The position numbers and the translations under genes were made by a program. Below are positions 44,801 to 53,184 of a DNA stretch of 64,000 nt, in pieces; within the stretch, counting starts at the first letter, position 1, and every line of letters begins with the position of its first letter. Where the stretch lies: NCBI RefSeq assembly GCF_963678635.1, contig NC_087068.1, forward strand, positions 47,075,785-47,139,784, in the 5' to 3' direction. Origin of the DNA: Symsagittifera roscoffensis (lineage: Eukaryota > Xenacoelomorpha > Acoela > Convolutidae). The notes beneath the pieces are model-generated. The model saw nothing but the letters and a program-made list of their open reading frames with translations, did not search any database and had not been told where the DNA came from.

Positions 44801-47662
44801 CAGCACGACAGGGAATTACAGACAGATCCATCTTCAGGAACGTACAATCTGGAAATGCAAGAGGTACGAGGTGGAACAGAGCTCGAGAAAATAGCAGTTT
44901 CAAGAAAGCCTCTTAGGGAACTATCGTGCAACTCAAACGTCAGAACGAATCTGGTACCAGAGGACGACATGAAGATCATGAAAAGGATAATATGTGTGAA
45001 ACTGAGCGATGACATCCACAATCCTGGTGAGATGAATGGACAGATCATGGCGTTAAAGGAGCACGTTAAGGCGAGATATAGACTGTCTGACCTAATAAGG
45101 GCCCAGAAGAATGACAAAATGACAAGTAACCTCTCCAAATGGATCCATTCTGGAGTCAAGGAGAAGGGGGAACTTGAGGAAGACAGCTACAAGATCTTGA
45201 GCCAGTTCTACAAAGAAAAGAGAGACTTACTTTACCACACAGCGGAAGGGGTGGTAGCGTGCAAGAGAAGAGATGAGGAAAAGATATTACACAAACACAA
45301 CCTCATCATACTACCACAACTGTACCAAACGGAAGTGCTCTTCAGATCACACGACCAAATGGGCCATCAGGGGATAGATAAAGTACAACAAAGGATACTT
45401 CACAGGTTTGACTGGCCGGGAATGAGAAAAGCTTGCGAGAGATGGGTGAATGCCTGCCTAGCATGCCTTCAAGTAAAAGACCCAAGGAAGATGAAGTTTC
45501 CCCTCAAGTCTGTCGAGAGTTCGGAATTCAATGAAGTGGTGCAGATAGACCATCAGAAAATCTGCATGACGGAATCGGGTTATAACCAAATACTAGTTAT
45601 AATAGATCACTTCACCAAGTTGGCGGAAGCAGTTCCGTGCCAGACAGCCTCAGCAGAGGAAACATGTGATCACCTGATAACGCATTGGATATCGCGGTAT
45701 GGTTGCCCAATGACTTTCCAGTCAGACAACGGCAAGGCTTTTGTGGGGGACTTAACAAAAGAATTGATGAAGAGGTCACACATTGCTCAAGCACACTCGA
45801 CGACCTATCATCCACAGACCAATGGGTTGGTAGAAAGACAGAACAGGACACTAGTCAACATGCTCAGGGTGTACTGCTCAAGGTACATGACGGACTGGGA
45901 CAAATACCTGCCACAGGTAGTAGGAGCCTACAATAGTACCCAGCACTCTACAACGGGTATCAGCCCTTTCATGATGTTGACGGGCAGGGAAAGGGCAATG
46001 CCTCTGACATTCTTCTATCCGGAGTACGAGGGGAAGAGGACGTCGCCTCAAGCATACGTGAAGGAAGCGATCAAAAGACAACAAGAGCTGAACGAGCTAT
46101 GTCGGAGAAACACGGCACAAGCGCAAACGAGGCAACGCAAGAAATATGACGAAAAGATACTGAGAGCAAAGCCATACGAAGTGGGCCAATACGTGTGGGT
46201 CTTTCAAAACGTCATACCGCCCAAGGGAACAAAGAAACTACTCAAGAAATGGAGAGGACCGTTCATGATTACGGAAGTACATCAACAAGGAAGGTTCTAT
46301 CGCTTGAGTACAGGGCGAGCAGCACATTACGAAAATCTGAAACCTCACGTTCCGTCCCCGGAGGATTGGTGCCTGCCGAAAGACATGGAGGGTCTTGACT
46401 ACCTGGTGGTGGAACCAGCGTGCGAAGTGAATGAGAAAGGCACCAGAGAGAAAAATGATGGTAATGAGAACTTGAGTTTGGACGACAACGAAAAGATAGA
46501 AGTGGAGTCGGATGCAGGTTCATTTGTAGAAGAAGACTGGAACGACCCAGAGCAAAACGAGGTACCGAAGTGGATGGAACCGGATCGACCAACACCACCG
46601 GAAACCAGGACGGGCAATCGTAAACGCACAGGCATGAGGTACAATAGGTACGGGGATGACTTCTTGATCGATAAGATACAGCCAGAAAAGTTAAGCGATG
46701 AACTACTAGGCGTAGGCGAACTGGAAGCTGGAGAGGAATGGCAGGTCATTGACGATGGTGGACATTATCCGCAGGATGATTACTCGACGCCAGAAGTGGA
46801 GACGGATCTCGAGCAGGGTGAAATAGAAAGGAGGGAGAATACGAACTTGAGGATTCTAGAGTGGATGCGTGATGTCAAAGACGAGGGTCACGAAGGACAA
46901 AGCATGCAGCAAGTCGATGTATCAGCAGCAAAGTACATGAAGACAGCGGAGCCTCTTTTCGGATGGACAGCAACAGACAGGCCACTGGACATCCCTAAAG
47001 ACAATTCAGACCCGACTACATCGACGGGGACGTCGATAAATATTTTTGTCCGGGGAGTGGGGGTAGGACTTACCCACACCGAAAATTCGATGATAAAGAA
47101 GCTCAAGGAAGTGAGGGAAACAAGCGGATTGGAACTGGAGGAAGAAGAACCAGAGCCTACCATAGGAAGGAATTTCAAAACGAAATTCGAAATACCCAAT
47201 GAATACTCAGAGAACATCATGATAACGGATAGCGACTTCATCCTGTCAAACAAGACCAGCGCGATCTGCATCACGGCGGACATGAGTTTCAAATCAAGAT
47301 TGGAGGCTGACTTCAAAAGAGAATACCAGAACGTAGAGTTTCTGTTCAGACAGAGGCCAGGATTGGGAGGCATGGCGGCGCTTCCACCGTCAGTGGCACA
47401 AGTCCCGGGCAAATACCTCTGCTTCCTAGTAACGAGAGTTAACGACAGGAACACAATTGATCCCGAACACGTGATATTGGCTCTGACAAGACTACGCGAC
47501 TTCATGATTGAAAGAGGAATATTGGAGGTCTCGGTGCCGGTGTACGACCCAAACAGGGGCAAACTGAGCTCGAGGGAATTGTACGCCATTCTTCATGTGG
47601 TCTTTGCAGAAACGGAGATAGTGGTGCATCTTCACAAGAAGTACTACTTGAGCATCGCCTGA
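38861..47662 (+). CDS. ORF1: Gag-Pol polyprotein of Ty3/gypsy type with a macro-like C-terminal domain
   Basis: A 2933-codon ORF encoding the capsid and the replication and integration enzymes. Approximate residues: coiled coil 197-297; Gag capsid-like region 421-593; zinc knuckles CX2CX4HX4C at 628-641 and 680-693; protease LLDTGA at 985; RT 1323-1527 with YVDD near 1473; RNase H 1616-1740; long charged spacer 1743-2140; integrase HHCC 2143-2205, catalytic Asp near 2228 and 2288 and Glu near 2324 (DX35E); GPY/F-like KKWRGPF near 2461; acidic tail; macro-like fold 2785-2930. The protease-RT-RH-integrase order defines Ty3/gypsy. Start is uncertain: TTTTCAG|TTAACATGG at 38970-38984 suggests splicing to Met41 (38981). 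No frameshift separates gag from pol. Confidence 0.95.
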   Translation: MRRSRVPVAEKRSTEAKYNSSLSKATPMGPKITKKNFSVNMVSTRSTAENRAKEGTEGERVEPTIEIDLETPDQSVDETGKMATESTPMPNTEEPNQKPIEFSPIDDAEDAIGNTEETVKEDSQVKRTSFTEKLGIMFGIKTKENVTEEPKAERARTFGTVSTKATETGQNEEQAKAEAMAEEKPTADHEETTIELGDLLAKLNQIDKRLKNSEEDREVIKKEIRYNKHEYLDSYFNLAKATEERLKEMSDKVEATNEEREKNIKTDMQQLKNRYDDVNSQLGSLERRMDTMSKSQAESSCAIQAKLDAILRGSTPQERPAADRTQGTRVDFVEPQRNKRQSTPLPIPRDAISIAPTAAKTIMKSGTSNTTTGPGDSTANSNSGPDAMTWASTWEMMNRTLEAFATRNTDSSDRREGKSRKTFKKPKEFKDDSDGCIDTWVEVMRLHLEQDNLSDERQACTAILSNLEGTALKCVVAKKEEERDTADKIFEILLNRFGSGMKGHQAMMRFEKRRQRDDESIDRFLDDLESLRRRSDPEESTNRRNFSIASKFIDGVKSDDLRTMLATYYTLSKDSAPTPEEMRQKSREYMLMKPKKYSYSENRNTQGGSQPQRSSWYKPRDDMDKRRSCANCGSADHHVADCTTYKQGMKSLGYAPDEEDMSQMEEHEYYNGLIIKIGARCFFCNQEGHFRMDCPLFWEAVKDQNHPKHKLALAAVQNQRNRQNEFESRNLGAPNTELPTKTVKAVTHVSGALESAAGSSLEINYERAATEAIAKVKQDLAAKEIEQRLKLEIERQNFNEALTGTNVVPEARTGSTKNGNCNTVKMVTGKPFGISKIGARIMSIITVGGHEVTRNLSEPSDQTLMHIDVYADYLSGISPRTTSRALRALLTRGGSKSVRVDNRYTEAYGPHEVMLNIDGINIYTKTMITCDEDLIGQIYVGKEELKVRSIGHCAMLEEDAMHIGTEADVTGHVLDISGKKTQLRGLLDTGAVLSVIPIETWERMGFNKDDLIDSRIRLSAANKGALRVLGRTPIIALNLGERNLWMSFIVVENLDESDQFILGRDFIRNFDVTIDLNNAMFRIRNPDRRYAIKPVNLIMANEIKAPVFLSRRVRLKANEAAIVSLRMKNYNELSDNKQVCIVPNPNSQSAAVLGRSFSITKSGLCVSVLLNTLDIPITIQRGRKLGYALPVKTRYEKIENLKQNEVVDCPNHRDKICILRRLQKIKYSSGLIKSLKSETDDGLSSCSNFPERPTLDEMQTDKPVLPEIEHLRGKLKDEQLEAIKDVLERNEEVFSRHKADIGCCNFVEHEIELEENAVPHREGARRMTPHKSDACRKEIETLLEYDMIEPSKSPWACGVVMAKKKGDQLRFCCDFRYLNSVTVKDAYPIPRIDESLSKLGDAKFFTTLDLGSAFWQVPLRKQDRDKTGFACELGLFQWKRMPFGLCNATATFQRLMAHALIGVTKKYGNLVMCYVDDVVIATPTLEDHIERLDEVFACMKRSGLKCKPSKCEILKDSIKYLGRMVDKHGIRPDPDAVEAVLTWKSPKTEHQLMSFLGFANYYREFIKGYADKVYPMQQLMRHKGKKFTWNNAAEESFQRIKKELCEAPVLGMPTEKGMYVLDTDASVVAISGVLHQEQEWNGKTVLRPIAYGSKVLSDTEMKYGAPKAEMFAVVTFVEKYRAYLGSEPFKLRVDNRALSWLKTYSMDQSYIGRWIVRLDGYNMIIEHRTRDKHQNADSLSKKTEFYERQEQREAYRPEIKDGFSFMDKETYDSLPLTRWLDKSGKPIEDHPELPKESLEKTILKKSRGIPVGIMLKSKIVRETLKAKGHDLTQVEEGTVQIDEDLMRLLEKLSDDKPVIQGKSQEAPELTILRREKTVNNTDVSKGITTDSKEVVRSLVEKIPEKILEQTKVRNKKVTFREEIEHLGLDQESGEWSRFMKEDETGEGKLSGERKEWDEDSDESSEDQDSLCMILAEEKMRQHDRELQTDPSSGTYNLEMQEVRGGTELEKIAVSRKPLRELSCNSNVRTNLVPEDDMKIMKRIICVKLSDDIHNPGEMNGQIMALKEHVKARYRLSDLIRAQKNDKMTSNLSKWIHSGVKEKGELEEDSYKILSQFYKEKRDLLYHTAEGVVACKRRDEEKILHKHNLIILPQLYQTEVLFRSHDQMGHQGIDKVQQRILHRFDWPGMRKACERWVNACLACLQVKDPRKMKFPLKSVESSEFNEVVQIDHQKICMTESGYNQILVIIDHFTKLAEAVPCQTASAEETCDHLITHWISRYGCPMTFQSDNGKAFVGDLTKELMKRSHIAQAHSTTYHPQTNGLVERQNRTLVNMLRVYCSRYMTDWDKYLPQVVGAYNSTQHSTTGISPFMMLTGRERAMPLTFFYPEYEGKRTSPQAYVKEAIKRQQELNELCRRNTAQAQTRQRKKYDEKILRAKPYEVGQYVWVFQNVIPPKGTKKLLKKWRGPFMITEVHQQGRFYRLSTGRAAHYENLKPHVPSPEDWCLPKDMEGLDYLVVEPACEVNEKGTREKNDGNENLSLDDNEKIEVESDAGSFVEEDWNDPEQNEVPKWMEPDRPTPPETRTGNRKRTGMRYNRYGDDFLIDKIQPEKLSDELLGVGELEAGEEWQVIDDGGHYPQDDYSTPEVETDLEQGEIERRENTNLRILEWMRDVKDEGHEGQSMQQVDVSAAKYMKTAEPLFGWTATDRPLDIPKDNSDPTTSTGTSINIFVRGVGVGLTHTENSMIKKLKEVRETSGLELEEEEPEPTIGRNFKTKFEIPNEYSENIMITDSDFILSNKTSAICITADMSFKSRLEADFKREYQNVEFLFRQRPGLGGMAALPPSVAQVPGKYLCFLVTRVNDRNTIDPEHVILALTRLRDFMIERGILEVSVPVYDPNRGKLSSRELYAILHVVFAETEIVVHLHKKYYLSIA
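47215..47650 (+). other. Macro-domain-like segment at the end of ORF1
   Basis: The last about 145 residues follow the order of strands and helices of the short TARG1/POA1-type macro (ADP-ribose-binding) domain. They start with ITDSDFILSNKTSAICITAD, then an FKREY helix, LCFLVTRVNDRNTIDPEHV, ALTRLRDFMIERGILEVSVP, and an end with VFAETEIVVHL. The glycine loops that hold ADP-ribose in active members are not conserved (SFKSRLEA and YDPNRGKL in their places), so catalysis is doubtful. This is an inference from residue pattern only. Confidence 0.5.
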
Positions 47663-48156
47663 GTCAGGTACACGGGAGCGTCGAGTCGGGTGTGAGGGAA
47701 GAATCTTGAGCTAGGTATTGGGGTAAGAAACAGGTCAGGGATATCATGGGTGATTGGCATGACAATTATCATTTTAAATGAATGATGGTGCTAAAACATA
47801 AAATGTGTCTGCATGTTTTTTAGAAAATTCAAATTGAATCATTTTAGTAGGGTGAAAAGGGGAGGGTTTTTAATCATAAAAGTAATGAGGCTTTCTGGTT
47901 AGGAACACAGCTCGTCGGTCTAAATATCGGGTGTTATTTTCAGATTGATTTGTTGATCTCAAATTGACTACTCATCTGTATTTAATCAAAAGAAGAGAAC
48001 GACATCTCAAGAAAACTCAAGTTGCTCAGGTAAAACTCAAGTTGCTCAGGTAAAACTCAAGTTGCTCAGGTAAAACTCAAGTTGCTCAGGTAAAACTCAA
48101 GTTGCTCAGGTAAAACTCAAGTACTAATACTCAAAGAGTCAATCGAAGTCACAGAA
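47663..48156 (+). promoter_or_regulatory. ORF1-ORF2 spacer with splice acceptor and 20-bp tandem repeats
   Basis: TATTTTCAG at 47935-47943 is a good 3' splice site, and could let a spliced RNA express ORF2. At 48011-48122 the 20-bp unit AAAACTCAAGTTGCTCAGGT is repeated 5.5 times and ends 35 bp before the ORF2 ATG. Every unit contains CTCAG|GTAAAA, which reads as both an acceptor and a donor. Confidence 0.55.
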
Positions 48157-51100
48157 ATGGCCGATCGATACTGGAAGTCCATGCCATCGGCTCTGAAAAA
48201 GCCCACACTTGACGAACTATACAGACGGCTGAGAGATCTGGATTACACTCAAGTGAACGAGAGAATGGCAGTGATGCTGAACGCCATCCTACAATTGGAG
48301 GATGAGGGCGAGTGTCGAGAGTCTGCGACGGAGGCGGTCTTGATGGTAGGCTACACCACTGAAGGGGTGTCCGATCAAGCACAGACCAGATGGCTGTCCT
48401 GGAACGTGGATGGAGCGATAAGGGGGTTCGATTTGGCGAGGAACCCTGGTCTAAACAACAACACAGAGTATGGCGCGGGGGAATTCCCACTGCCGGCCAG
48501 ACCATCAGTCAGGCCCGCGAGCCAGAGTACGAGTAAAGTACCGTCGATGTCACGGGCACAGCAGACGGGGGAGGCTTATCCGGACGTCAGTGCCATGAAA
48601 AAAGAACTCGAGAGAACCCAGCGGGAGAAGAATAAGGCGAACCTCGACCGGGATCAAGCGGTGCTCGAGAGGGATCAAGCGCGGAGAGAATTGGACATAA
48701 TGAAGGCGGAACGGCTGCAGGCAGAAAGGGTGCGGGAGAATGCCGCGAATTGTGAGCAGCTGAAGCAGGCTCTCGAGAGAGACCAAGCAAAACTTGAGAG
48801 GATCCAGCAACAACAGCGCGAGCTCGATATGCAAAAAGGGGCTAGGCCCAAAGAGCGGGTAGTGACTGTCTCAAGGCCAGAGTCACGCATGGAGGTGGAC
48901 GAAGCTCCTAGGTCAAAGGGACGATTCAACCTCGATCGTGCGGCGCAAGAACATATGAATGAGGGGCTGGAGGTATGGATACCACCCGAATCAACGTCCT
49001 CCCTGCGTGGAATGGAGACTCAAGTAATACGACCATTGATGGACGTCGCGCTGCCTGGATACACACCGAGTTCGACCCCAGGTAGTAGTGGCGGCTCGTC
49101 ACGGCTGAAAGAGTTGCAGGAGAGGTTACAGCTGAGGAATCGCAAGAGTCCGGTAAGAGTGGATTTACCCTCGACTTGGGGGGAACAGCCTGTCAGGAGT
49201 GTGATGATCTCGAGCTACAAGAAGAATACGGATGGGAGATATCGCAAGCACAATCGTATAGACTGGAATCCGGCGCAGAGAGAGAGAAGAGATTGCTTCC
49301 ACGATGCGACTTGGGTGGAGTACTTCACGTATCCTCGAGTGCCTGAAGGCTCGGTTCACTTGATCATTGGAGACAGCTTGCTGCGGGTGCTGACCCGGAT
49401 CCAATCCCATTGGCAAACGGGAATCTTGAGCTTCGCCGGAGCCGCAACGCCGCAGATGTTAGCGACTCTTGAGATGCTAGGGATGGTGAGCGTGTACACA
49501 GTCACCCTGATGGTCGGGACGAATGATGTGTCAAGGGGGGAAGCGAGGAAGGTGACAAGGCTGCATGAAAAGATGAGCTGCATTCTCGAGGAGATACGGA
49601 TCCAAATGGACCCGTCCATTCTCACGGTGTGTACTGTTCCCTACAACATGGGAGCGGATCAACATGCGGTAGAGATGAATACGAAAGTGCGCAGCCTGAA
49701 CGAAACAATCAGGAAGATTCATCAGAGGAGTGTCCTTCCCCTTAGGCTACTGGACGTGGCTGAGCAAATGGAATTAACCTCTTTCCCTGACAATGCATCT
49801 GCGGATGGCATTCACTTTGACAGGCCCAGAGGGGTGGAATGGTTGAACGACGTCTTTCAAAAGCATATATGCGCGCTAGAGACGGATTTGCTGGAAACAG
49901 CACAGGTCACGTTCGGGCCACCCCCAAACCCACCCTTCTTCAACCCGAGATCTTTGTCGAGTCGCTTGGGCGAGAGGGCCGATTCTAGAGATAGTGAGAG
50001 GAATAGCCGGGCCAAGTTGCCGAGCACCACGCCCATGGAAGCTGATGAAGTGACATCAGCAACTCCCCAGGGGTCGGTAATGTCCTCAGTGGTGGTTGCG
50101 GAGAAAAAGAGGTCAGAGAAGCCACTGGAGACCAGCAGACAGAAGTATGAGGAGAAGGTCAAGGAACTGGATCTGGAAGACCTAGAGTGTAGACAGGAGC
50201 TAGCGAGGGCTTTGGGTCTTGAGCAGGTCTCACATGAAGACTTGGGGAGGCACAAGTGTGTGGACTGGTTGAAGGCTCATGAAACGCGTTTCTCGAGAGC
50301 GAAGTTGACAGAGACAGCAGACCTGAGTGGAATTCCCACTAGGTCGATGATGGGACCAATTAATTACAGACCTCTCAAGTCCTTGGGGAGCCCGGGACTG
50401 GTGGTGGAGCCTCCCAAGCACCGGACCAGCATTGCCAGAATTAGAGTGGCCACTCCAGCACAGTTGAGAGTGGTCGACAAACTAATGAACCCAAGAGAGA
50501 TGGAGTTACCAGACGCCGAATATGAAGGCGCAAAATTGGCCAATGACCCCCGATATGGGAAACCCTGTGGGCAGGCGCAACTGGCCAAAACCTTAGCGGT
50601 CTACGACAGAGCAGACCCAGCTGCAGCAAGGGTGGTGATCGTGGCAGGATCAGATTTCGAAGGTACGTCTCCCAAGTTGTTTTGGCCAGAAACCCTGATA
50701 TACACCTTGCCGGGTGCGGAACTGAACCAGATGTTGACCCTGGTAGTGGCAATAAAGTCAGAAATGCCCTGCGAACCTGAGTTACTGCTGTTTGCGGGGA
50801 TGAACGATCATCTGCACGCAACGGGATTTCTTGAGCAGCTCAAGGGTGGTGAACCTACGCCAAAGAGGATCTGGGAGGCCATCCAGACCTTATTCGCGGC
50901 GATTAATGAAGTACAGGAGAATGTTGCCTCAAGATTCGGCGCCAAGACAAGAGTGGCGTTCACAACATCCCCCGGGTACTCGAGCATGCCGCTGGCTCTG
51001 CAATTCGTGTACGCGATCTTGATCTTGATCGCAGAGGGGAATGGGTGGCGTGTCCTGATGGCAGCTCCCAACCGAGAATTGGAACCGACGAACTTGAGGC

Positions 51101-53178
51101 TGTGCAAGTCAGAACTCGCGGCAGCGTGGGCGGACGTCTCCCATGCATTGAGAGGCTTTCACGAGTTGGCTGATATCCTCATCGTATTGGACGAGGTCCT
51201 CCTACTGGAAGTATCTAACTTTGCCAGGCAACTCAAGCTCAGCCCGATCCTTAGGGATGATCACCCAGTGATAATTCACCTGACGGCTAGTCTGTGGTTT
51301 CGGGACATGGAGTTGACCATTACGAGCTCGACCAGCAGATCTAGAGGGCCAAACAACGAAAGGCAGAACGTGGCCACATCGGAGAAACAGCTGGAGTCGA
51401 TGGGGAATCGGTTGGCGCAAGAGGGAGGCAGATGGCCCTTCTTAAGCCCAAGGTTGGAAAATGCCACGAGGAAAACAAGAGAGGATGCGCCGCCTCTGGT
51501 GAAGCAGATCTGGGAGTTTCTCGAGGAGCAACTGGGAAAAGCTGAGGAAAAGGGGATGACGGTTGGCAGGTTCGTCACGGCAGCCAATGAGGTCACGATT
51601 GGAGGATTTTGGAGAGAGCACGCGTGGGGTGAGCTGAAGACGAGGAGGGATCATGGGATTCTCGAGTTCTTGAGTCCTTGTTGGGGAAGAGAGTTCCTGA
51701 CTGAGGTGTACAGTGCGAAGGAGACGATCTTTGATGCGTTTATACAGGAGATGTTGAATATGCCGATCAGCCTGTTGCTGGCGCTGTACCTGGTCTACCC
51801 AAGATACTTGTTTAATATGGGCCCCGCATACATGTTCAGTCGTGGTGTGGACGCCCTCAGAATAGATGGATACTTGACGTTAGTACTCCTGACCCACGGT
51901 GAACTGGCGTCATTTCACCGATTGATGAGGTATGGGGAGCCCCTGGCGATGGGAAGAACACACTCGAGTATTGAGACCTACTCGTACAAGTGTGCAGCCG
52001 GGCTAAGGACGCTGCTCGTGCAGTATCTACTGATGCAGAACAGGCACCTGACTGGCGAAGAAAAGAGTCCGAAGACCAGAGAGGAGTGGAGAAAAGTGAA
52101 TGGAGGCATGCCACTATTAACGGATCTATGCCTGGCCATGAGATCGGATCCCATGGGGATTATCCGGGGGCTGGGGGAGGTCGTGACTTGTATATATGGA
52201 CCGGCTGTCACGTTCGCATTTCCAGATCCCTTGGTGACAGCTTATCGATACTCCGTGACCCACGTGAGCCTCATAAGCGTACTGGATGGAACGACACTGA
52301 ACTGGTGCCAGCAAGAGGTGCTAAGGGCACAAATGAGCAACACGGTGCTCTTCGGAAAGGTGAAGGATCCAGAGTTGATCGTGTACAGTTTCCGAGGACA
52401 AATGCAATGCCGGATGGGAGGCAAGCGCGAGGGCCCCATCGAAACTTACCCCAAGTTTTGGAACTTGAATCCCTTGGCAGCCAATGGACAAGAAATCTTG
52501 AGAATCCCTGCATGGACAAAAAGTTTCGAGTTGGTGAAAAAGGAGCTGGAAGCGATATTGGAGAGAGAAGCCCTACCGACGAGCATTCCCGAGTTCCCCA
52601 TAGTGAGGAGAATGACCCTAGGGATGAACAGTTCCCTGGTTGTCCCATCCTCCTACGCGAGAACCACGACTGAAGAACGGCAGAAGGAGTTTACTGACGG
52701 CTGGGATCCGCTCTTCATCGGCTATACTGCAGCAATTTATTTCCATACTAGCGATGTGAAGATAAACTCATGGACGACTCAAGCCAAGAAAATCAGAGGA
52801 TCGATGCCCCCTAAATTCGACGTGCGAGATACCTTGAGAGTACTTAAGCGGGCAGGCCTAGAGAACCAGCTGCCGGTATGGGACGACGGCAGGATGATAG
52901 TGGAAGAAGGGCATGTAGCACTGAAAGCAGACGCGATGCTATTTGCCACAAGGAAGTACCGGGCACCTTACGGACTTGAGCTGATGGAGCGTAATAGGGA
53001 AGGAAAGAAGTTAGATGCAGCAGGTCCATTGTACGTGGCACTGACAAAAGGTGAGGCGACGAGTTCAGCGACACCATCACCCCTTCCAGTAGACATCCCT
53101 GGGGATAAAAAGAGTGGCACCGTGGCAGATCGATTCAAGAGGATCTTTGAGAGAAGGGAAGCAGAGTCAGGAGACTAA
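48157..53178 (+). CDS. ORF2: large accessory protein with SGNH hydrolase domain and degenerate second SGNH-like domain
   Basis: 1673 residues. Residues 146-228 form a Gln/Glu/Arg-rich coiled coil. Residues about 398-570 are an SGNH/GDSL hydrolase: block I GDSL with Ser407, block II Gly in FAGAAT near 427, block III GTND 454-457, block V DGIH with Asp550 and His553. That is a full catalytic set, so esterase or lipase activity is plausible. Residues about 825-1010 repeat the layout (VAGSDFEG at 829, FAGMNDH at 879-885), but the Ser is displaced and activity is unlikely. The C-terminal 650 residues are unrecognised; no signal peptide or envelope-like membrane anchor is seen. It lies 494 bp after ORF1 and ends three bases before ORF3 in the same frame. 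The target substrate is unknown. Confidence 0.85.
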   Translation: MADRYWKSMPSALKKPTLDELYRRLRDLDYTQVNERMAVMLNAILQLEDEGECRESATEAVLMVGYTTEGVSDQAQTRWLSWNVDGAIRGFDLARNPGLNNNTEYGAGEFPLPARPSVRPASQSTSKVPSMSRAQQTGEAYPDVSAMKKELERTQREKNKANLDRDQAVLERDQARRELDIMKAERLQAERVRENAANCEQLKQALERDQAKLERIQQQQRELDMQKGARPKERVVTVSRPESRMEVDEAPRSKGRFNLDRAAQEHMNEGLEVWIPPESTSSLRGMETQVIRPLMDVALPGYTPSSTPGSSGGSSRLKELQERLQLRNRKSPVRVDLPSTWGEQPVRSVMISSYKKNTDGRYRKHNRIDWNPAQRERRDCFHDATWVEYFTYPRVPEGSVHLIIGDSLLRVLTRIQSHWQTGILSFAGAATPQMLATLEMLGMVSVYTVTLMVGTNDVSRGEARKVTRLHEKMSCILEEIRIQMDPSILTVCTVPYNMGADQHAVEMNTKVRSLNETIRKIHQRSVLPLRLLDVAEQMELTSFPDNASADGIHFDRPRGVEWLNDVFQKHICALETDLLETAQVTFGPPPNPPFFNPRSLSSRLGERADSRDSERNSRAKLPSTTPMEADEVTSATPQGSVMSSVVVAEKKRSEKPLETSRQKYEEKVKELDLEDLECRQELARALGLEQVSHEDLGRHKCVDWLKAHETRFSRAKLTETADLSGIPTRSMMGPINYRPLKSLGSPGLVVEPPKHRTSIARIRVATPAQLRVVDKLMNPREMELPDAEYEGAKLANDPRYGKPCGQAQLAKTLAVYDRADPAAARVVIVAGSDFEGTSPKLFWPETLIYTLPGAELNQMLTLVVAIKSEMPCEPELLLFAGMNDHLHATGFLEQLKGGEPTPKRIWEAIQTLFAAINEVQENVASRFGAKTRVAFTTSPGYSSMPLALQFVYAILILIAEGNGWRVLMAAPNRELEPTNLRLCKSELAAAWADVSHALRGFHELADILIVLDEVLLLEVSNFARQLKLSPILRDDHPVIIHLTASLWFRDMELTITSSTSRSRGPNNERQNVATSEKQLESMGNRLAQEGGRWPFLSPRLENATRKTREDAPPLVKQIWEFLEEQLGKAEEKGMTVGRFVTAANEVTIGGFWREHAWGELKTRRDHGILEFLSPCWGREFLTEVYSAKETIFDAFIQEMLNMPISLLLALYLVYPRYLFNMGPAYMFSRGVDALRIDGYLTLVLLTHGELASFHRLMRYGEPLAMGRTHSSIETYSYKCAAGLRTLLVQYLLMQNRHLTGEEKSPKTREEWRKVNGGMPLLTDLCLAMRSDPMGIIRGLGEVVTCIYGPAVTFAFPDPLVTAYRYSVTHVSLISVLDGTTLNWCQQEVLRAQMSNTVLFGKVKDPELIVYSFRGQMQCRMGGKREGPIETYPKFWNLNPLAANGQEILRIPAWTKSFELVKKELEAILEREALPTSIPEFPIVRRMTLGMNSSLVVPSSYARTTTEERQKEFTDGWDPLFIGYTAAIYFHTSDVKINSWTTQAKKIRGSMPPKFDVRDTLRVLKRAGLENQLPVWDDGRMIVEEGHVALKADAMLFATRKYRAPYGLELMERNREGKKLDAAGPLYVALTKGEATSSATPSPLPVDIPGDKKSGTVADRFKRIFERREAESGD

Positions 53179-53184
53179 AGCATG
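53176..53184 (+). promoter_or_regulatory. ORF2 stop / ORF3 start junction TAAAGCATG, same frame
   Basis: ORF2 ends GAC TAA, and ORF3 begins ATG after one more codon (AGC) in the same frame. Readthrough of the single TAA would give a fusion of about 2950 residues. Alternatively ribosomes could terminate and restart. Confidence 0.6.

Noticed and set aside
39167-47589. Many antisense open frames of 60-233 codons inside ORF1
   Set aside because: They are shadows of a G+C-rich coding strand and show no motifs of their own.
48011-48122. CRISPR-like regular repeats
   Set aside because: The units are contiguous 20-bp tandem repeats without spacers, in a eukaryotic retroelement.
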